DNA of 64,000 nt from Dinghuibacter silviterrae (GTDB lineage: Bacteria; Bacteroidota; Bacteroidia; Chitinophagales; Chitinophagaceae), in the NCBI RefSeq assembly GCF_004366355.1, contig NZ_SODV01000001.1:2480001-2544000 (forward strand). Reading direction: 5' to 3'. The notes beneath the pieces are model-generated. The model was not told where the DNA came from. It ran no database searches and worked only from the letters and a program-made list of their open reading frames with translations. Numbering within the stretch: the stretch's first letter is position 1; each line of letters opens with the position of its first letter. Position numbers and translations under genes: made by a program. Below, one piece after another: positions 1-8,554 of the stretch.

Positions 1-435
1 CAAACGCCGGATCACCTCCTGCCGGGAGATCAGACGCGACGGTCCAAAGCTGGCCCGGCCGCTAAGGAGGTCGTAGACCGTCAGGCCCATCATATACCAG
101 AGGGCTTTCCAGCGCGTGTATAAGGGGATGATGAAGTTCTCCTTGTGTACCAGGTGGGGCGCATTCTTTAGCAAAAGGCCCCGTTCATAGAGGGCTTCGC
201 GGACAAGGCCCACATCGCCTTCCTGTAAATAGCGAACGCCGCCGTGAACCAGCTTTGTCGACCGGCTGGAGGTGCCTTTGGCAAAGTCGTCCCGTTCCAG
301 GAGGACCGTCCGGTAGCCCCTGGACGCGCTGTCCAGGGCCACGCCCAGACCGGTGGCGCCCCCGCCGATGACGACGACGTCCCAGGGTTCATCCTTTGCC
401 TCTTCCAGGCGATGCAGCATGTCGGCGCGGTTCAT
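1..435 (-). CDS. glpD: Glycerol-3-phosphate dehydrogenase, N-terminal part (cut by window edge)
   Basis: FAD-dependent oxidation of sn-glycerol 3-phosphate to dihydroxyacetone phosphate at the inner membrane, feeding electrons to quinones. The 145 visible residues start MNRADMLHRLEEAKDEPWD and run into a Rossmann FAD motif (VVVIGGGATGLGVALDSASR, about residues 20-39), then LLERDDFAKGTSSRSTKLVHGG, the hallmark FAD-contacting block of GlpD. The reading frame is open through base 1, so the C-terminal part lies outside the window. The start at 435 is the first ATG in frame with good family alignment; no TAnnTTTG box is obvious just upstream. It diverges from the DUF4251 gene. Family assignment is firm; quinone coupling is family knowledge. 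Confidence 0.93.
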   Translation of the reverse strand, partial: MNRADMLHRLEEAKDEPWDVVVIGGGATGLGVALDSASRGYRTVLLERDDFAKGTSSRSTKLVHGGVRYLQEGDVGLVREALYERGLLLKNAPHLVHKENFIIPLYTRWKALWYMMGLTVYDLLSGRASFGPSRLISRQEVIRRL

Positions 436-526
436 CTTGAGCTTTTCATCCCACGGGACCCCCGCTCATGCGAAAGTCCACCATTTCAGGGTGGAATGTA
501 CCTCAAAATACGTAGAGAAATTGTTT

Positions 527-534
527 TATATTTA
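527..534 (+). promoter_or_regulatory. Candidate -7 box (TATATTTA) for the DUF4251/TMEM175 pair
   Basis: TATATTTA matches the Bacteroidota -7 consensus TAnnTTTG at all but the last position and lies 20 nt before the ATG at 555. No convincing -33 TTG is seen at the usual spacing, so it is tentative. Confidence 0.35.
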
Positions 535-554
535 AGTGAATAACGCTTACACGT

Positions 555-1022
555 ATGAAAACATCTATTGCGCTCACCTTTCTCCTATTGGCCGCCGCCG
601 GAGGGGTTCGCGCTCAAAACGCAACCGCCGACCTGATCAACGCCCAAGACTACCGGTTCATTGCCCAAAGCGCGATGGCCATGGGTGGAAGGACGCGCCA
701 ACTGGCCGGGGGGGACTACGACCTGATCGTGACCAGGGACACGGTGATCGCCTACCTTCCGTATTATGGAAGGGCGTACACCGCCCCCATGGGTAGCGAC
801 GAGGGGGGGATCAAGTTTACCTCCACCAAATTTGACTACGTGGTGACCCCGACGAAAAGGGGCGGCTGGGACATCACGATAAAACCGCAAGACGCCCGGG
901 ATGTCACCCAGCTCAACCTTAGCGTATCCAGTAAAGGGTATGCCAGCCTCCAGGTGACGTCCATCAACCGGCAGGGGATTTCCTTTAACGGGGAGGTCGT
1001 GAAACGGAGACGAAGAAAATAA
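555..1022 (+). CDS. DUF4251 domain secreted/periplasmic protein
   Basis: A 155-residue protein of unknown function. Residues 1-20 form a clear Sec signal peptide (hydrophobic LTFLLLAAAGG followed by VRAQ and cleavage). The remainder (LINAQDYRFIAQSAMAMGG... , ...GYDLIVT-like strand pattern..., ITSINRQGISFNGEV) has the alternating strand layout of the DUF4251 family, which is common in Bacteroidota and has no assigned activity. The C-terminus is strongly basic (KRRRRK). It ends one base before the TMEM175-like gene, so the two are probably co-transcribed. Function unknown. Confidence 0.8.
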   Translation: MKTSIALTFLLLAAAGGVRAQNATADLINAQDYRFIAQSAMAMGGRTRQLAGGDYDLIVTRDTVIAYLPYYGRAYTAPMGSDEGGIKFTSTKFDYVVTPTKRGGWDITIKPQDARDVTQLNLSVSSKGYASLQVTSINRQGISFNGEVVKRRRRK

Positions 1023-1023
1023 T

Positions 1024-1701
1024 ATGAAAGACGAGCGTACACAGTTCCAGGTTGATCGCATCGCCTTTTTCAGCGATGCCGTCATCGCCATCGCCATTAC
1101 CCTGATGATCCTGGAGATCAAGATCCCGCCGCTGGGCCGCAAAACGACGCTGGCCCAGTTGCCCGAGCACTTTGGCGCCCATACGATGATGATGTTGGTG
1201 GGGATGTTGGTTTGTTTCCTTTTTATAGGGAACCTGTGGATCCGGCACCATGACCTTTACCGCCATGTGCACAACTATAACCACAAGCTCGTCCGGACCA
1301 ACCTGTACTTCCTGTTGATGGTGATGCTCATGCCTTTGTCCACTTCTTTTGCGATGGAAGAGGACAACCCTGCGTTTGTCGCGCAGCCCGTCTTTTTTAT
1401 CAACCTGGGGCTTTGTTACCTCGTCTATCTATGGCAGCTCCGGATTATTTTCAACCCGCGCAACCGGTTTGCCGAACTGGACGAGCGCCGGGTGCGGGAC
1501 ATGCGATGGGGGGTGATTGTGCCGGCGGCGATGCTGCTGTTGATGGCGGTGCTTTCTTTTTTGGGGGAGTACCGGCTGTTTTGGGCGTTTCTGGCGGTGC
1601 CGGTCATCAATTTTGCGAGGAAAAAGTGGGGGCGCCGCTTTAAGATCCAGGCCGCTCAGCCCCGCGCCGTCCTAAAAAGGAGCCGGTGGGCGCGGGACTG
1701 A
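1024..1701 (+). CDS. TMEM175 (DUF1211) family membrane protein, putative potassium channel
   Basis: A 225-residue polytopic membrane protein. The first membrane segment holds the family signature FSDAVIAIAITLMILEIKIP (about residues 16-35), where the FSD motif is conserved in TMEM175 potassium channels. Several further hydrophobic segments follow (for example MMMLVGMLVCFLFIGNLWI and LLLMAVLSFLG), consistent with a six-helix protomer. Bacterial members form tetrameric K+-permeable channels; that role here is inferred from the family. The C-terminus is short and very basic. It begins 1 nt after the DUF4251 stop and converges with the DUF4242 gene. Confidence 0.85.
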   Translation: MKDERTQFQVDRIAFFSDAVIAIAITLMILEIKIPPLGRKTTLAQLPEHFGAHTMMMLVGMLVCFLFIGNLWIRHHDLYRHVHNYNHKLVRTNLYFLLMVMLMPLSTSFAMEEDNPAFVAQPVFFINLGLCYLVYLWQLRIIFNPRNRFAELDERRVRDMRWGVIVPAAMLLLMAVLSFLGEYRLFWAFLAVPVINFARKKWGRRFKIQAAQPRAVLKRSRWARD

Positions 1702-1739
1702 GCAGACGCCGGTATAAGGGATAGGCTGGTAAGCACGGA

Positions 1740-2348
1740 CTAATGCCCTTCTTTTACTTGCGCAATATACATGGGCATCAAACCATGGGCTTCCTTGTGG
1801 GTGGCCAGTACGGCCGAGGTATCGCTGGCTTCGGACAAACACATGACCACACCGGCCCTGGGGTCGACCCAGTAGTCGATAAAGTTGACGCCGTATTTCT
1901 TTTCTACAGCCAGGTCTTTTTGGTGTGCGGCCGCCACGGCTTCAGGGGTGACATTTCCGGGGCCCAGTTCATGAATATCCAGGTAAAGGTTTTTGCCCTT
2001 GGTCATTTTGGAGGGCAGACCGGCCGTGACTTCGTAGACCGTATCCGGCAGCAGTCCGTGGGCTTCCGCATGGGTGTTCCGGATGGCCTGGGGATCGGGT
2101 GAAGAGGACAGGCAGTACACGATTCCCCCGGGTTCGTCCACCCAGTATTTGAGAAAATGCACGCCATACTTGCCTTCGGTGGCGAGGTCTTTCTGGTGTG
2201 CCTTGGCGACGGCTTCATACGTGACCTTGCCAGGCCCCAGGTGATGGACGTCGATGTACAGGTGCAGCGAATCGCCATTGGACTGGCCGTAGGCACAGGT
2301 GCAGGTCAGGGAGAGCAATAAGCCCGTAAAACCGAAAAGGAATCTCAT
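1740..2348 (-). CDS. Secreted protein with two tandem DUF4242 (nickel-binding-like) domains
   Basis: A 202-residue protein with an N-terminal signal peptide (FLFGFTGLLLSLTCTCAYGQ). It contains two clearly homologous halves, about residues 28-110 and 117-199: each has LY(I/L)D(V/I)H.LGPG.VT.EAVA.AHQKDLA, then KYGV.F..YWVD, a C(L)S strand and a HAEAHGL/HKEAHGL helix. DUF4242 is a small ferredoxin-like alpha/beta family; SCO4226-type relatives bind nickel, and the conserved His residues here could do the same, but this is inference. The duplication means one chain could mimic the dimer seen for single-domain members. It stands alone between convergent and divergent neighbours. Confidence 0.82.
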   Translation of the reverse strand: MRFLFGFTGLLLSLTCTCAYGQSNGDSLHLYIDVHHLGPGKVTYEAVAKAHQKDLATEGKYGVHFLKYWVDEPGGIVYCLSSSPDPQAIRNTHAEAHGLLPDTVYEVTAGLPSKMTKGKNLYLDIHELGPGNVTPEAVAAAHQKDLAVEKKYGVNFIDYWVDPRAGVVMCLSEASDTSAVLATHKEAHGLMPMYIAQVKEGH

Positions 2349-2474
2349 GGTTAATCTGGTTTAAGAATGGCAAGTAAGACAAATAAAGGCCTGCCGCGAA
2401 GCCTCCTTCCCGGAACGGCGGGTCCGGGACCGGGACCGGCCCTTCTCTTTTCATAAACGGCCGGGGTAAAACCG

Positions 2475-2482
2475 TAACTTTA
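2475..2482 (+). promoter_or_regulatory. Candidate -7 box (TAACTTTA) 3 nt before the sensor kinase start
   Basis: TAACTTTA differs from TAnnTTTG only in the last base and ends 3 nt before ATG 2486, which predicts a leaderless or nearly leaderless transcript, as at several other genes in the window. Confidence 0.45.
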
Positions 2483-2485
2483 AGG

Positions 2486-5400
2486 ATGCTGCCAAGGGCA
2501 TGTTTTCTGCTGTGTATGCTGCTTCCGGTCTGTGCCGGAACGATCGCCCAGACCGAGGACGAATCCAGGTTTACGCGGTATACAAGGGTGGATGGACTGT
2601 CCGGGAATACCATCACGAGCATTGTTCAGGACTCCATAGGATATATTTGGATAGGAACCGACAGGGGACTCGACCGGTTCGACGGGCGTTTTTTTCAGTG
2701 CTATTATCCGTTTGCACAGGAGTTCCCCTTGCCGGACAATTGGATCTCGGGCATTTCTTTACGCGGCCGGGAGATCATCGGTTCCACACCCTCCGGCGTT
2801 TTTGTTTTCGATTTCGTCACCCACCGGGGGCGACAGTTGATTGTACCCTGCGACAGTTCCATCTTTTACTGGACAAACAATGCATGGGATGCCTTGGTGG
2901 ACGGGACGGGGCATTATGTCGTATCCACGTTTACGGGGCTTTACGTTTTCGATACGTCCGGGAAGCTTTTCCGCCGGTATGACTTTTACCGCCCTTCGGA
3001 TGTGGGACGAACGGAAATCTGGGTCGGGGGGCCGCTTTACCCCCTTGCGAATGGAACCATCCTGCAGTACAGCGACTCCGGGTATTGTGCCTATGACCCT
3101 TCGACGGCGCAGATCGATGATGCCTACGAGCTGAACCACTACGCCTTCAGAAAAGCGGTGACCGATGGGAAGGGTGCGCCCCGGGTGTGCCTTGCCGGTA
3201 AAAGCGGCCAGTTGTTCGTGATAAACGGGGACAAAAATACCCTGGACTTGTACGACCCCAGGAACGGAAGCGTGCAGTCCATCCCCCTCCCCATACCCGG
3301 TTCACCGGGGCTGGGGGAAGCGTTTTTTCTGAATGACAGCCTGCTCGCCATCATGGGTCGGGTGACCGGTTTTTACCTCCTCCGTTACGACGCGTCCGTC
3401 CACAGGTTGTCCCTGGCTTCCCCCAGGCTTTTTGAAGACAAACAGTGCACCCGTGTCTTTCAGGACAGGGATGGGCGGCTTTGGGTGGGTACCAAAAACG
3501 GTCTCTACAAGGAAAACCTTTCCAGCCCGCTTTTCCGGGTGGACGATCTTTCCCTCCAGGAACCTGCCCTGAAGGACTTCCCCATCCGCACCGTTTCCGG
3601 TGACCGGACCCGGCTTTTCGTCGGGCTTCGAAATAAGGGCGGGGTCTTGGTGCTCGATAAGGCTTCCCGAAAGATCCTGCGTCATATTTATCCGGGCCCC
3701 AGGGAGGATTCCTGCAACAACATATCTTTCTTTTACCCCTATAGCCGGGACACGCTTTGGGTGGGTTCCCAGGTCGGTCTTTTCTGGCTGAACCTGCGCG
3801 ACTACCGGTGCGGACGGGTCCCGCTTCCCCCCGGCCTGGCCTGGACACACCACGAGAATTGCCTGGCCATACTGGAAGACAGCCGGGGGATCATCTGGAT
3901 CACTTTTCGCAAATTCAACAGCCTGATCCATTTCGACCGGTCCACCAGGGAGTGGGGGGAGGTCCCCCTCCGGGAAAACCCACTTTTGCGGATCACCTTT
4001 TGCATCAGCATGGCAGAGGACCTGCAGGGCAATATCTGGCTGGCCGGGGACGGACTTTGCCGGTGGAACAGGACCAAGGGTAGGGTGGATACCCTTATTC
4101 CCTATCCACCGGGCATGCGGCTCAAGAACTTCATGATGATCTTCGATAGAGACCGGGACAACCACCTCTGGTTGTTGTCTCCCAGTAACGGGATCGTCCG
4201 GTTTAATTGCACGGACGGGCGGATGGTGCTGCAAAAAACCGACGAAGACCTGGGTGGCGGAGGTAGTTCACCGGTCATCCGGGGGCGTATCTGGATGGGC
4301 GGGTATAGCGGGATTGCCGCCTTCGATACCCGGGACAATTCGATCCGTACGTTCACCTACGCAGACGGGTTGCCCATGGTCCCCATCACCACCATCCGGA
4401 AGGGGTCCTGGTACGACAGCAGGGAGGACCGGTTTTACTTAGGATCCCTGCACCAGCTGATCAGCTTTATACCCGACATCCCTCCCACCAGGCAACCACC
4501 CCCTGTTTTCCTGATCGACCAGATCACCACGTCCAGGGGGAACTATCCCGCGGACGCAGGCCGCATCGCGCTGCCGTTCGCGGGCAATTTCGCCCAACTG
4601 AGTTTTAACGCGGTTCATTTCAGCACCCCGGAGGAAGAAAGTTTTTCCTACAGGGTCCTCCCTGCAACGGACACCTCCTGGCACCTGCTTTCCTCCGTTC
4701 GGAGTGTGCACTTCAGCAACCTCTCCCCCGGGGAATACCGCATCCAGGTCAAACTCTCCGCGGTGGACAACCGTTGGCCGGAACAAGTCAAGGAGGTCCG
4801 CCTCGTCGTCTTTCCCCCGTTTTGGGCACGGTGGTGGTTCGTCACCCTCGGGATCCTTGCCCTGGCAGGCGGCGTATACGTCTTTTACCGGGGCAGGCTC
4901 CGGCGCATCCGGGAAAAACTGGTCCTGGACAAGAAGATCGCGGAATACGAAATGAAAGCGCTGCACGCGCAGATGAACCCCCACTTTATCTTCAATGCGC
5001 TCAACAGCATCCGGGAAATGATCCTCCAGGACGACAACCACAACGCATCCCGTTACCTGACCCGGTTTGCCCGGCTGATCCGGCTCACCCTGGAACATTC
5101 CCGGCAAACCTTCATCACCATGCGTCAAAACAACGAATACCTGGAGGGTTATCTCGAAATGGAGCGGCTCCGGTTCGCCGATTTTTCCTATAACATCGAA
5201 GTGTCCGGCCGGATCAACGAAGACGAGTTGCGGGTGGCACCCATGCTGATCCAGCCCCTCGTCGAAAATGCCATCTGGCATGGGCTGAAGCCAAAGGATG
5301 GATCGGGACAGCTCAGCATCCGGTTTTACCTCGACAACGACCAACTGGTCTGCGAGATCGAGGACAACGGCATCGGCATCCGGGAATCCCTGAGGAACAA

Positions 5401-5599
5401 GGAGCATGGCCAGGTACCCCACCGGTCCATGGGCATCGCCAACATCCGGCAGCGGATCGCCGTGCTCAACGAGAAATACAAGATGAACTGCCAACTCCAC
5501 ATCCAGGACAGAAACGACGTCGACGGCCGGAACGGAACCCTCGTAACCCTGGTGTTGCCCGCCGATGAAGAAACCCCCATTCTCCATGAACACGATTAA
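2486..5599 (+). CDS. Two-component-propeller sensor histidine kinase (LytS-like)
   Basis: A 1037-residue membrane sensor. After a signal peptide (FLLCMLLPVCAGTIAQ) come repeated beta-propeller blades with the two-component-propeller motif (NTITSIVQDSIGYIWIGTDRGLDRFDG; later VFQDRDGRLWVGTKNGLYK and MAEDLQGNIWLAGDGL). A Y_Y_Y domain follows (ending ...LSPGEYRIQVKLSAVDNRW), then one membrane segment near residues 780-803. The cytoplasmic part is a HisKA_7TM/His_kinase module: HAQMNPHFIFNALNS with phospho-His near residue 833, and an ATPase N-box PMLIQPLVENAIWHGL with the G1 box EDNGIGI. The stop overlaps the LytTR regulator, its evident partner. The propeller is expected to sense a periplasmic ligand; the ligand is unknown. 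Confidence 0.92.
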   Translation: MLPRACFLLCMLLPVCAGTIAQTEDESRFTRYTRVDGLSGNTITSIVQDSIGYIWIGTDRGLDRFDGRFFQCYYPFAQEFPLPDNWISGISLRGREIIGSTPSGVFVFDFVTHRGRQLIVPCDSSIFYWTNNAWDALVDGTGHYVVSTFTGLYVFDTSGKLFRRYDFYRPSDVGRTEIWVGGPLYPLANGTILQYSDSGYCAYDPSTAQIDDAYELNHYAFRKAVTDGKGAPRVCLAGKSGQLFVINGDKNTLDLYDPRNGSVQSIPLPIPGSPGLGEAFFLNDSLLAIMGRVTGFYLLRYDASVHRLSLASPRLFEDKQCTRVFQDRDGRLWVGTKNGLYKENLSSPLFRVDDLSLQEPALKDFPIRTVSGDRTRLFVGLRNKGGVLVLDKASRKILRHIYPGPREDSCNNISFFYPYSRDTLWVGSQVGLFWLNLRDYRCGRVPLPPGLAWTHHENCLAILEDSRGIIWITFRKFNSLIHFDRSTREWGEVPLRENPLLRITFCISMAEDLQGNIWLAGDGLCRWNRTKGRVDTLIPYPPGMRLKNFMMIFDRDRDNHLWLLSPSNGIVRFNCTDGRMVLQKTDEDLGGGGSSPVIRGRIWMGGYSGIAAFDTRDNSIRTFTYADGLPMVPITTIRKGSWYDSREDRFYLGSLHQLISFIPDIPPTRQPPPVFLIDQITTSRGNYPADAGRIALPFAGNFAQLSFNAVHFSTPEEESFSYRVLPATDTSWHLLSSVRSVHFSNLSPGEYRIQVKLSAVDNRWPEQVKEVRLVVFPPFWARWWFVTLGILALAGGVYVFYRGRLRRIREKLVLDKKIAEYEMKALHAQMNPHFIFNALNSIREMILQDDNHNASRYLTRFARLIRLTLEHSRQTFITMRQNNEYLEGYLEMERLRFADFSYNIEVSGRINEDELRVAPMLIQPLVENAIWHGLKPKDGSGQLSIRFYLDNDQLVCEIEDNGIGIRESLRNKEHGQVPHRSMGIANIRQRIAVLNEKYKMNCQLHIQDRNDVDGRNGTLVTLVLPADEETPILHEHD

Positions 5600-6353
5600 G
5601 TCCATACTGGTCGACGACGAGCCCAGGGGGCTCAGCGCCCTGAAGGTGCTCCTAAAGCTGCATTGCCCCCAGGTGATGGTGGCCGCCGAATGCCGCGACG
5701 CCCAACACGCCTTGGAACAAATCGAAACGCTCCAACCCGACCTCGTTTTCCTCGATATTTCCATGCCTGGCAAAAGCGGCCTCGACCTCCTGAACGAGCT
5801 CCGCCCCGTCCGCTTCGAGATCATTTTCACGACCGCCCATGACGAATTCATGATCCAGGCATTCAAATACAGCGCGATCGACTACCTGCTGAAACCCGTC
5901 GACGAGGATCAGCTCGTAGAGGCGGTCAAAAGGGCGGAAGAGCGCATCGACACAAAAGCCTCCTCCCGCAGGATCGATACCTTCCTGTATAACATCCAAA
6001 AGGCCCAGGCCCCCGGGGAAATGAAACTCTGCATCCCCGATATGAAAGGGTTCCGGGTCATCCTCTTAGCCGACGTCGTCTATTGCGAAAGCGACAGCAG
6101 TTACACCGTGTTCCACCTCACCGGCGGGCAGACCCTCACCACCTCCAAGTCCATCATCGACTACGAGCTGCTCCTGGACCACAGCAATTTTTGCCGCGTC
6201 CACAAGTCTTTCCTCGTAAACCTTCAGCACGTCCGCGAATACATCCGCGGGGAAGGGGGAAGTGTCGTGTTGTCCAACGGGAAGACCGTGGAGGTGTCCA
6301 GGCGGAAGAAGGAGGCGTTTATAGGGAGGATGAAGGAGTTGTTTAAGTATTAG
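5586..6353 (+). CDS. LytTR-family response regulator
   Basis: A 255-residue DNA-binding response regulator paired with the preceding LytS-like kinase; the two genes overlap by 14 nt. The receiver domain (residues 1-120) begins IKSILVDDEPRGLSALK, with the acidic pair near the N-terminus and phospho-acceptor Asp at about residue 57 in LVFLDISMPGKSGL; the conserved Lys lies in YLLKPVDEDQL. The C-terminal LytTR domain (about 145-250) contains YCESDSSYTVFHL, the FCRVHKSFLVNL motif and VEVSRRKKEAF. An ATG 21 nt upstream (5565) is also in frame, but starting at MNTIKSIL gives the normal receiver N-terminus. Targets are not evident. Confidence 0.92.
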   Translation: MNTIKSILVDDEPRGLSALKVLLKLHCPQVMVAAECRDAQHALEQIETLQPDLVFLDISMPGKSGLDLLNELRPVRFEIIFTTAHDEFMIQAFKYSAIDYLLKPVDEDQLVEAVKRAEERIDTKASSRRIDTFLYNIQKAQAPGEMKLCIPDMKGFRVILLADVVYCESDSSYTVFHLTGGQTLTTSKSIIDYELLLDHSNFCRVHKSFLVNLQHVREYIRGEGGSVVLSNGKTVEVSRRKKEAFIGRMKELFKY

Positions 6354-6356
6354 GGG

Positions 6357-7400
6357 CTACGCCTCCTCGTCATAAAACAACTTATAATACTTCTTCCCCG
6401 TCATCTCATCATACCCTTTCTCAATAAGGTCCCGCCGCCCGTGGATATAGACGTGAAAGTTCTTGTCGAGCTTCAGCACACTTTTGAAGACCTTTTGCTG
6501 CCGCTGCACAGCGGCCCCGTGGATGTCGAAGCCATCGCCGAATTCGTATTGGCGGGCGTTCTCGTAGTGTTTTTTGTATTCCATAAAGGAGTCGCGGACT
6601 TCGGGGTGGAAGAGGACTTCTTCGACGAACTCGGTTTCGGTGAACTGTTCTTTGTTTTTGAAATAGTCCATGGACCGGTTCATGAGGTCGATCTGGTCGG
6701 ACTTGGCGACCTCGAATTTTTCGGGGTATTCGTTTTTTATAAAATCCTTACAAAGGTCGAGGTATTGGTGGGTGTTGTGGTAGCTGTCGGCGTAGGGTTG
6801 GACCTGGAGGAAGTCGCGGACCCAGTATTGGGTGTCCTGTTTGGCGCCGGTGTCTACGAGGCAGACCTTGTAGCCTTCATCGGGGTTGGTATCGAAGATG
6901 AGACAGCCTTTGTCGAGTTTGCGGATGTCGATGCCTTCTTCGTGGATGACCTCCCAGCTTTTGCCGTGGGGGAATACTTTTAAAAAAGTTTCTTTGGTTT
7001 CGGATTTGAAGATGCCGATGGCGGGGACCTCGGTGCCTTCAAAGGGGACGTGGTCGAAGCGGGCGACATAGAGCTCGCCTTCCTTGACTTTGACGTGGGT
7101 GGATTTGCCGTAGAGGAACTGGGCGATGAGCTGGGACTTGGACAAAAGGGCGGCGGGGTCCTTAAATATGGCGCCGGTGTATTGGTAGACCTCGTTGAGC
7201 TGGACGTCGCTGAGGTGGGTGAATCGGTAGCATTCCTGGTCGTTAAACGGAGAGAGGAAGTATTTGATCAACAGCCCCTTGACGATGGGGTCGTTGAGGG
7301 TGAGGGCGTGGGGAGAGAGTTGGAGGGATTCGCCGCGGGTGGGGTTGCCGATGCGGTGCACGACGACTTCCTTCAATAAAACGTTATCAAGACCGGTCAT
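6357..7400 (-). CDS. Nucleoid-associated protein (NA37/NdpA family)
   Basis: A 347-residue cytoplasmic protein of the NA37 family (YejK/NdpA-like), which is abundant on the nucleoid and whose precise task is not settled. Visible features are the N-terminal block VVHRIGNPTRGESLQLSPHALTL, the mid-domain FDHVPFEGTEVPAIGIFKSE typical of the family, and a charged C-terminal region. An in-frame extension upstream is open, but it would put low-complexity GC-rich sequence at the N-terminus; the ATG at 7400 starts the conserved MTGLDNVLLKEVVVH and lies 4 nt after a TATTTTCG box. It ends 3 nt from the LytTR stop (convergent). Confidence 0.88.
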   Translation of the reverse strand: MTGLDNVLLKEVVVHRIGNPTRGESLQLSPHALTLNDPIVKGLLIKYFLSPFNDQECYRFTHLSDVQLNEVYQYTGAIFKDPAALLSKSQLIAQFLYGKSTHVKVKEGELYVARFDHVPFEGTEVPAIGIFKSETKETFLKVFPHGKSWEVIHEEGIDIRKLDKGCLIFDTNPDEGYKVCLVDTGAKQDTQYWVRDFLQVQPYADSYHNTHQYLDLCKDFIKNEYPEKFEVAKSDQIDLMNRSMDYFKNKEQFTETEFVEEVLFHPEVRDSFMEYKKHYENARQYEFGDGFDIHGAAVQRQQKVFKSVLKLDKNFHVYIHGRRDLIEKGYDEMTGKKYYKLFYDEEA

Positions 7401-7404
7401 GGCG

Positions 7405-7412
7405 CGAAAATA
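7405..7412 (-). promoter_or_regulatory. Candidate -7 box (TATTTTCG) for the NA37 gene
   Basis: Read on the minus strand, TATTTTCG has one mismatch to TAnnTTTG and ends 4 nt before the ATG at 7400; it supports that start codon. Confidence 0.4.
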
Positions 7413-7424
7413 AGGGAATTGCGC

Positions 7425-7489
7425 GAGGCGGGGGCGCGGCGCCGCCGTTCGCGCGCCAGCCTCGCGGCACGCCGCCGCGCCCCCGCGTC
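7425..7489. repeat. GC-rich inverted repeat between divergent genes
   Basis: Arms 7425-7441 and 7473-7489 are inverted copies with one mismatch in 17 (14 contiguous pairs at the inner side; left core CGGGGGCGCGGCG). A competing 8-bp pairing, CGCGAGGC (7422-7429) with GCCTCGCG (7459-7466), shares the left arm. It lies in the 194-bp gap between the NA37 gene and the aldo/keto reductase, upstream of both promoters. Confidence 0.7.
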
Positions 7490-7581
7490 GGGGAACGCTA
7501 TCACGCCCCCGCCTCACGGCGGTTGTTTGATTTTTGCAATCATTGGTTTGAATGGGGCAACCTCCCCGGACGGGGCCGTGT

Positions 7582-7589
7582 TACCTTTG
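7582..7589 (+). promoter_or_regulatory. -7 box (TACCTTTG) 5 nt before aldo/keto reductase start
   Basis: Exact match to TAnnTTTG, ending 5 nt before ATG 7595. It fixes the start downstream of an upstream in-frame ATG at 7523 and predicts a leaderless transcript. No good -33 TTG at 19-21 nt. Confidence 0.55.
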
Positions 7590-7594
7590 CTGGC

Positions 7595-8446
7595 ATGAAA
7601 GCAACCTATACGATCGGCGGGGACCTGACGATCCACCGCATGGGATATGGCGCGATGCGCATCACCGGCAAGGGCATCTGGGGTCCTCCCAGGGATAAGG
7701 CCGAAGCCCTGCGAGTACTACAGCGGGCCGTGGAACTGGGGGTCGATTTTATCGACACTGCCGACAGCTATGGACCGCATGTCTCGGAAGAACTGATTGC
7801 CGAAGCCCTTCATCCTTATAAAAAAGGCCTGGTGATCGCCACCAAGGGTGGGCTGACCCGCCCGGGTCCGGACGTCTGGCACCAGGACGCGCGGCCGGAA
7901 CATTTAAAAGAAGCGCTACAGGGAAGCCTAAAAAGGTTAAAACTGGACAAGATCGACCTGTACCAACTGCACCGGATCGATGCCAAGGTGCCTTTTGAAA
8001 AGACCATGGCCTTCCTCCAGGATGCCCAGGAAAAAGGGCTTATCCGGCACATCGGACTGTCGGAGGTGAGCGTGGAAGAAATTCAAAAAGCACAGAAATA
8101 TATAAAGGTCGTGTCCGTACAGAACAAGTACAGCGTCGACTACCGTCGTTGGGAATCGGTGCTGGAGTTTACACGCGATAACGATATTGCGTTCATCCCA
8201 TGGTATCCGCTGAATGCGGGCAACATTGAAGCCATGCACACCCTTGAAGCGATCGGTCGCGAGGCGGGGGGGACGGCGCACCAGGTGGCGCTGGCGTGGC
8301 TGTTGCATCATTCGCCGAATATCCTTTTGATTCCGGGGACGTCGAGCGTGTCCCACTTAGAAGAGAACATGGGGGCCGCGGCCTTAAAACTTAGCGAAAC
8401 GCAAATGGCCCGGCTGGAAGCGCTGGGCGTGACAAGCGTGGGCTAA
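7595..8446 (+). CDS. Aldo/keto reductase
   Basis: A 283-residue NADPH-dependent aldo/keto reductase with the (beta/alpha)8 fold. Visible signatures: MGYGAMRITGKGIWGPP at the N-terminus, GVDFIDTADSYGPHVSEELIAEAL with catalytic Asp and Tyr, VIATKGGL with catalytic Lys, YQLHRID with the active-site His, and the C-terminal LLIPGTSSVSHLEENM coenzyme loop. Family members with this layout include oxidoreductases annotated as pyridoxal or general carbonyl reductases; the substrate cannot be assigned. Start chosen at MKATYTIGGDLTIHRMGYG because it lies just after a promoter box and matches the family N-terminus. Monocistronic by appearance. Confidence 0.9.
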   Translation: MKATYTIGGDLTIHRMGYGAMRITGKGIWGPPRDKAEALRVLQRAVELGVDFIDTADSYGPHVSEELIAEALHPYKKGLVIATKGGLTRPGPDVWHQDARPEHLKEALQGSLKRLKLDKIDLYQLHRIDAKVPFEKTMAFLQDAQEKGLIRHIGLSEVSVEEIQKAQKYIKVVSVQNKYSVDYRRWESVLEFTRDNDIAFIPWYPLNAGNIEAMHTLEAIGREAGGTAHQVALAWLLHHSPNILLIPGTSSVSHLEENMGAAALKLSETQMARLEALGVTSVG

Positions 8447-8533
8447 TGGCCGCAAAAGGCCCCGACCGCAAAGCAAGATAACTTGATGCTCAGCCTCTTA
8501 GAAATGTGGTAAAAAAAATGGATGAATGGTAGA

Positions 8534-8545
8534 CAGACTTGTCTG
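8534..8545. promoter_or_regulatory. Candidate TetR operator (CAGAC-TT-GTCTG)
   Basis: A perfect 5-bp inverted repeat with a 2-nt centre, 10 nt upstream of the -7 box of the TetR gene and hence in the -35/-33 region. Short palindromes of this form in this place are typical of autoregulatory TetR operators; binding is inferred. Confidence 0.5.
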
Positions 8546-8554
8546 AATACTTCC

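Noticed and set aside
4439-5866. Long antisense open frame (about 475 codons) opposite the sensor kinase
   Set aside because: It mirrors a well-supported kinase/regulator gene pair and has no recognisable domain; GC-rich codon use opens such frames.
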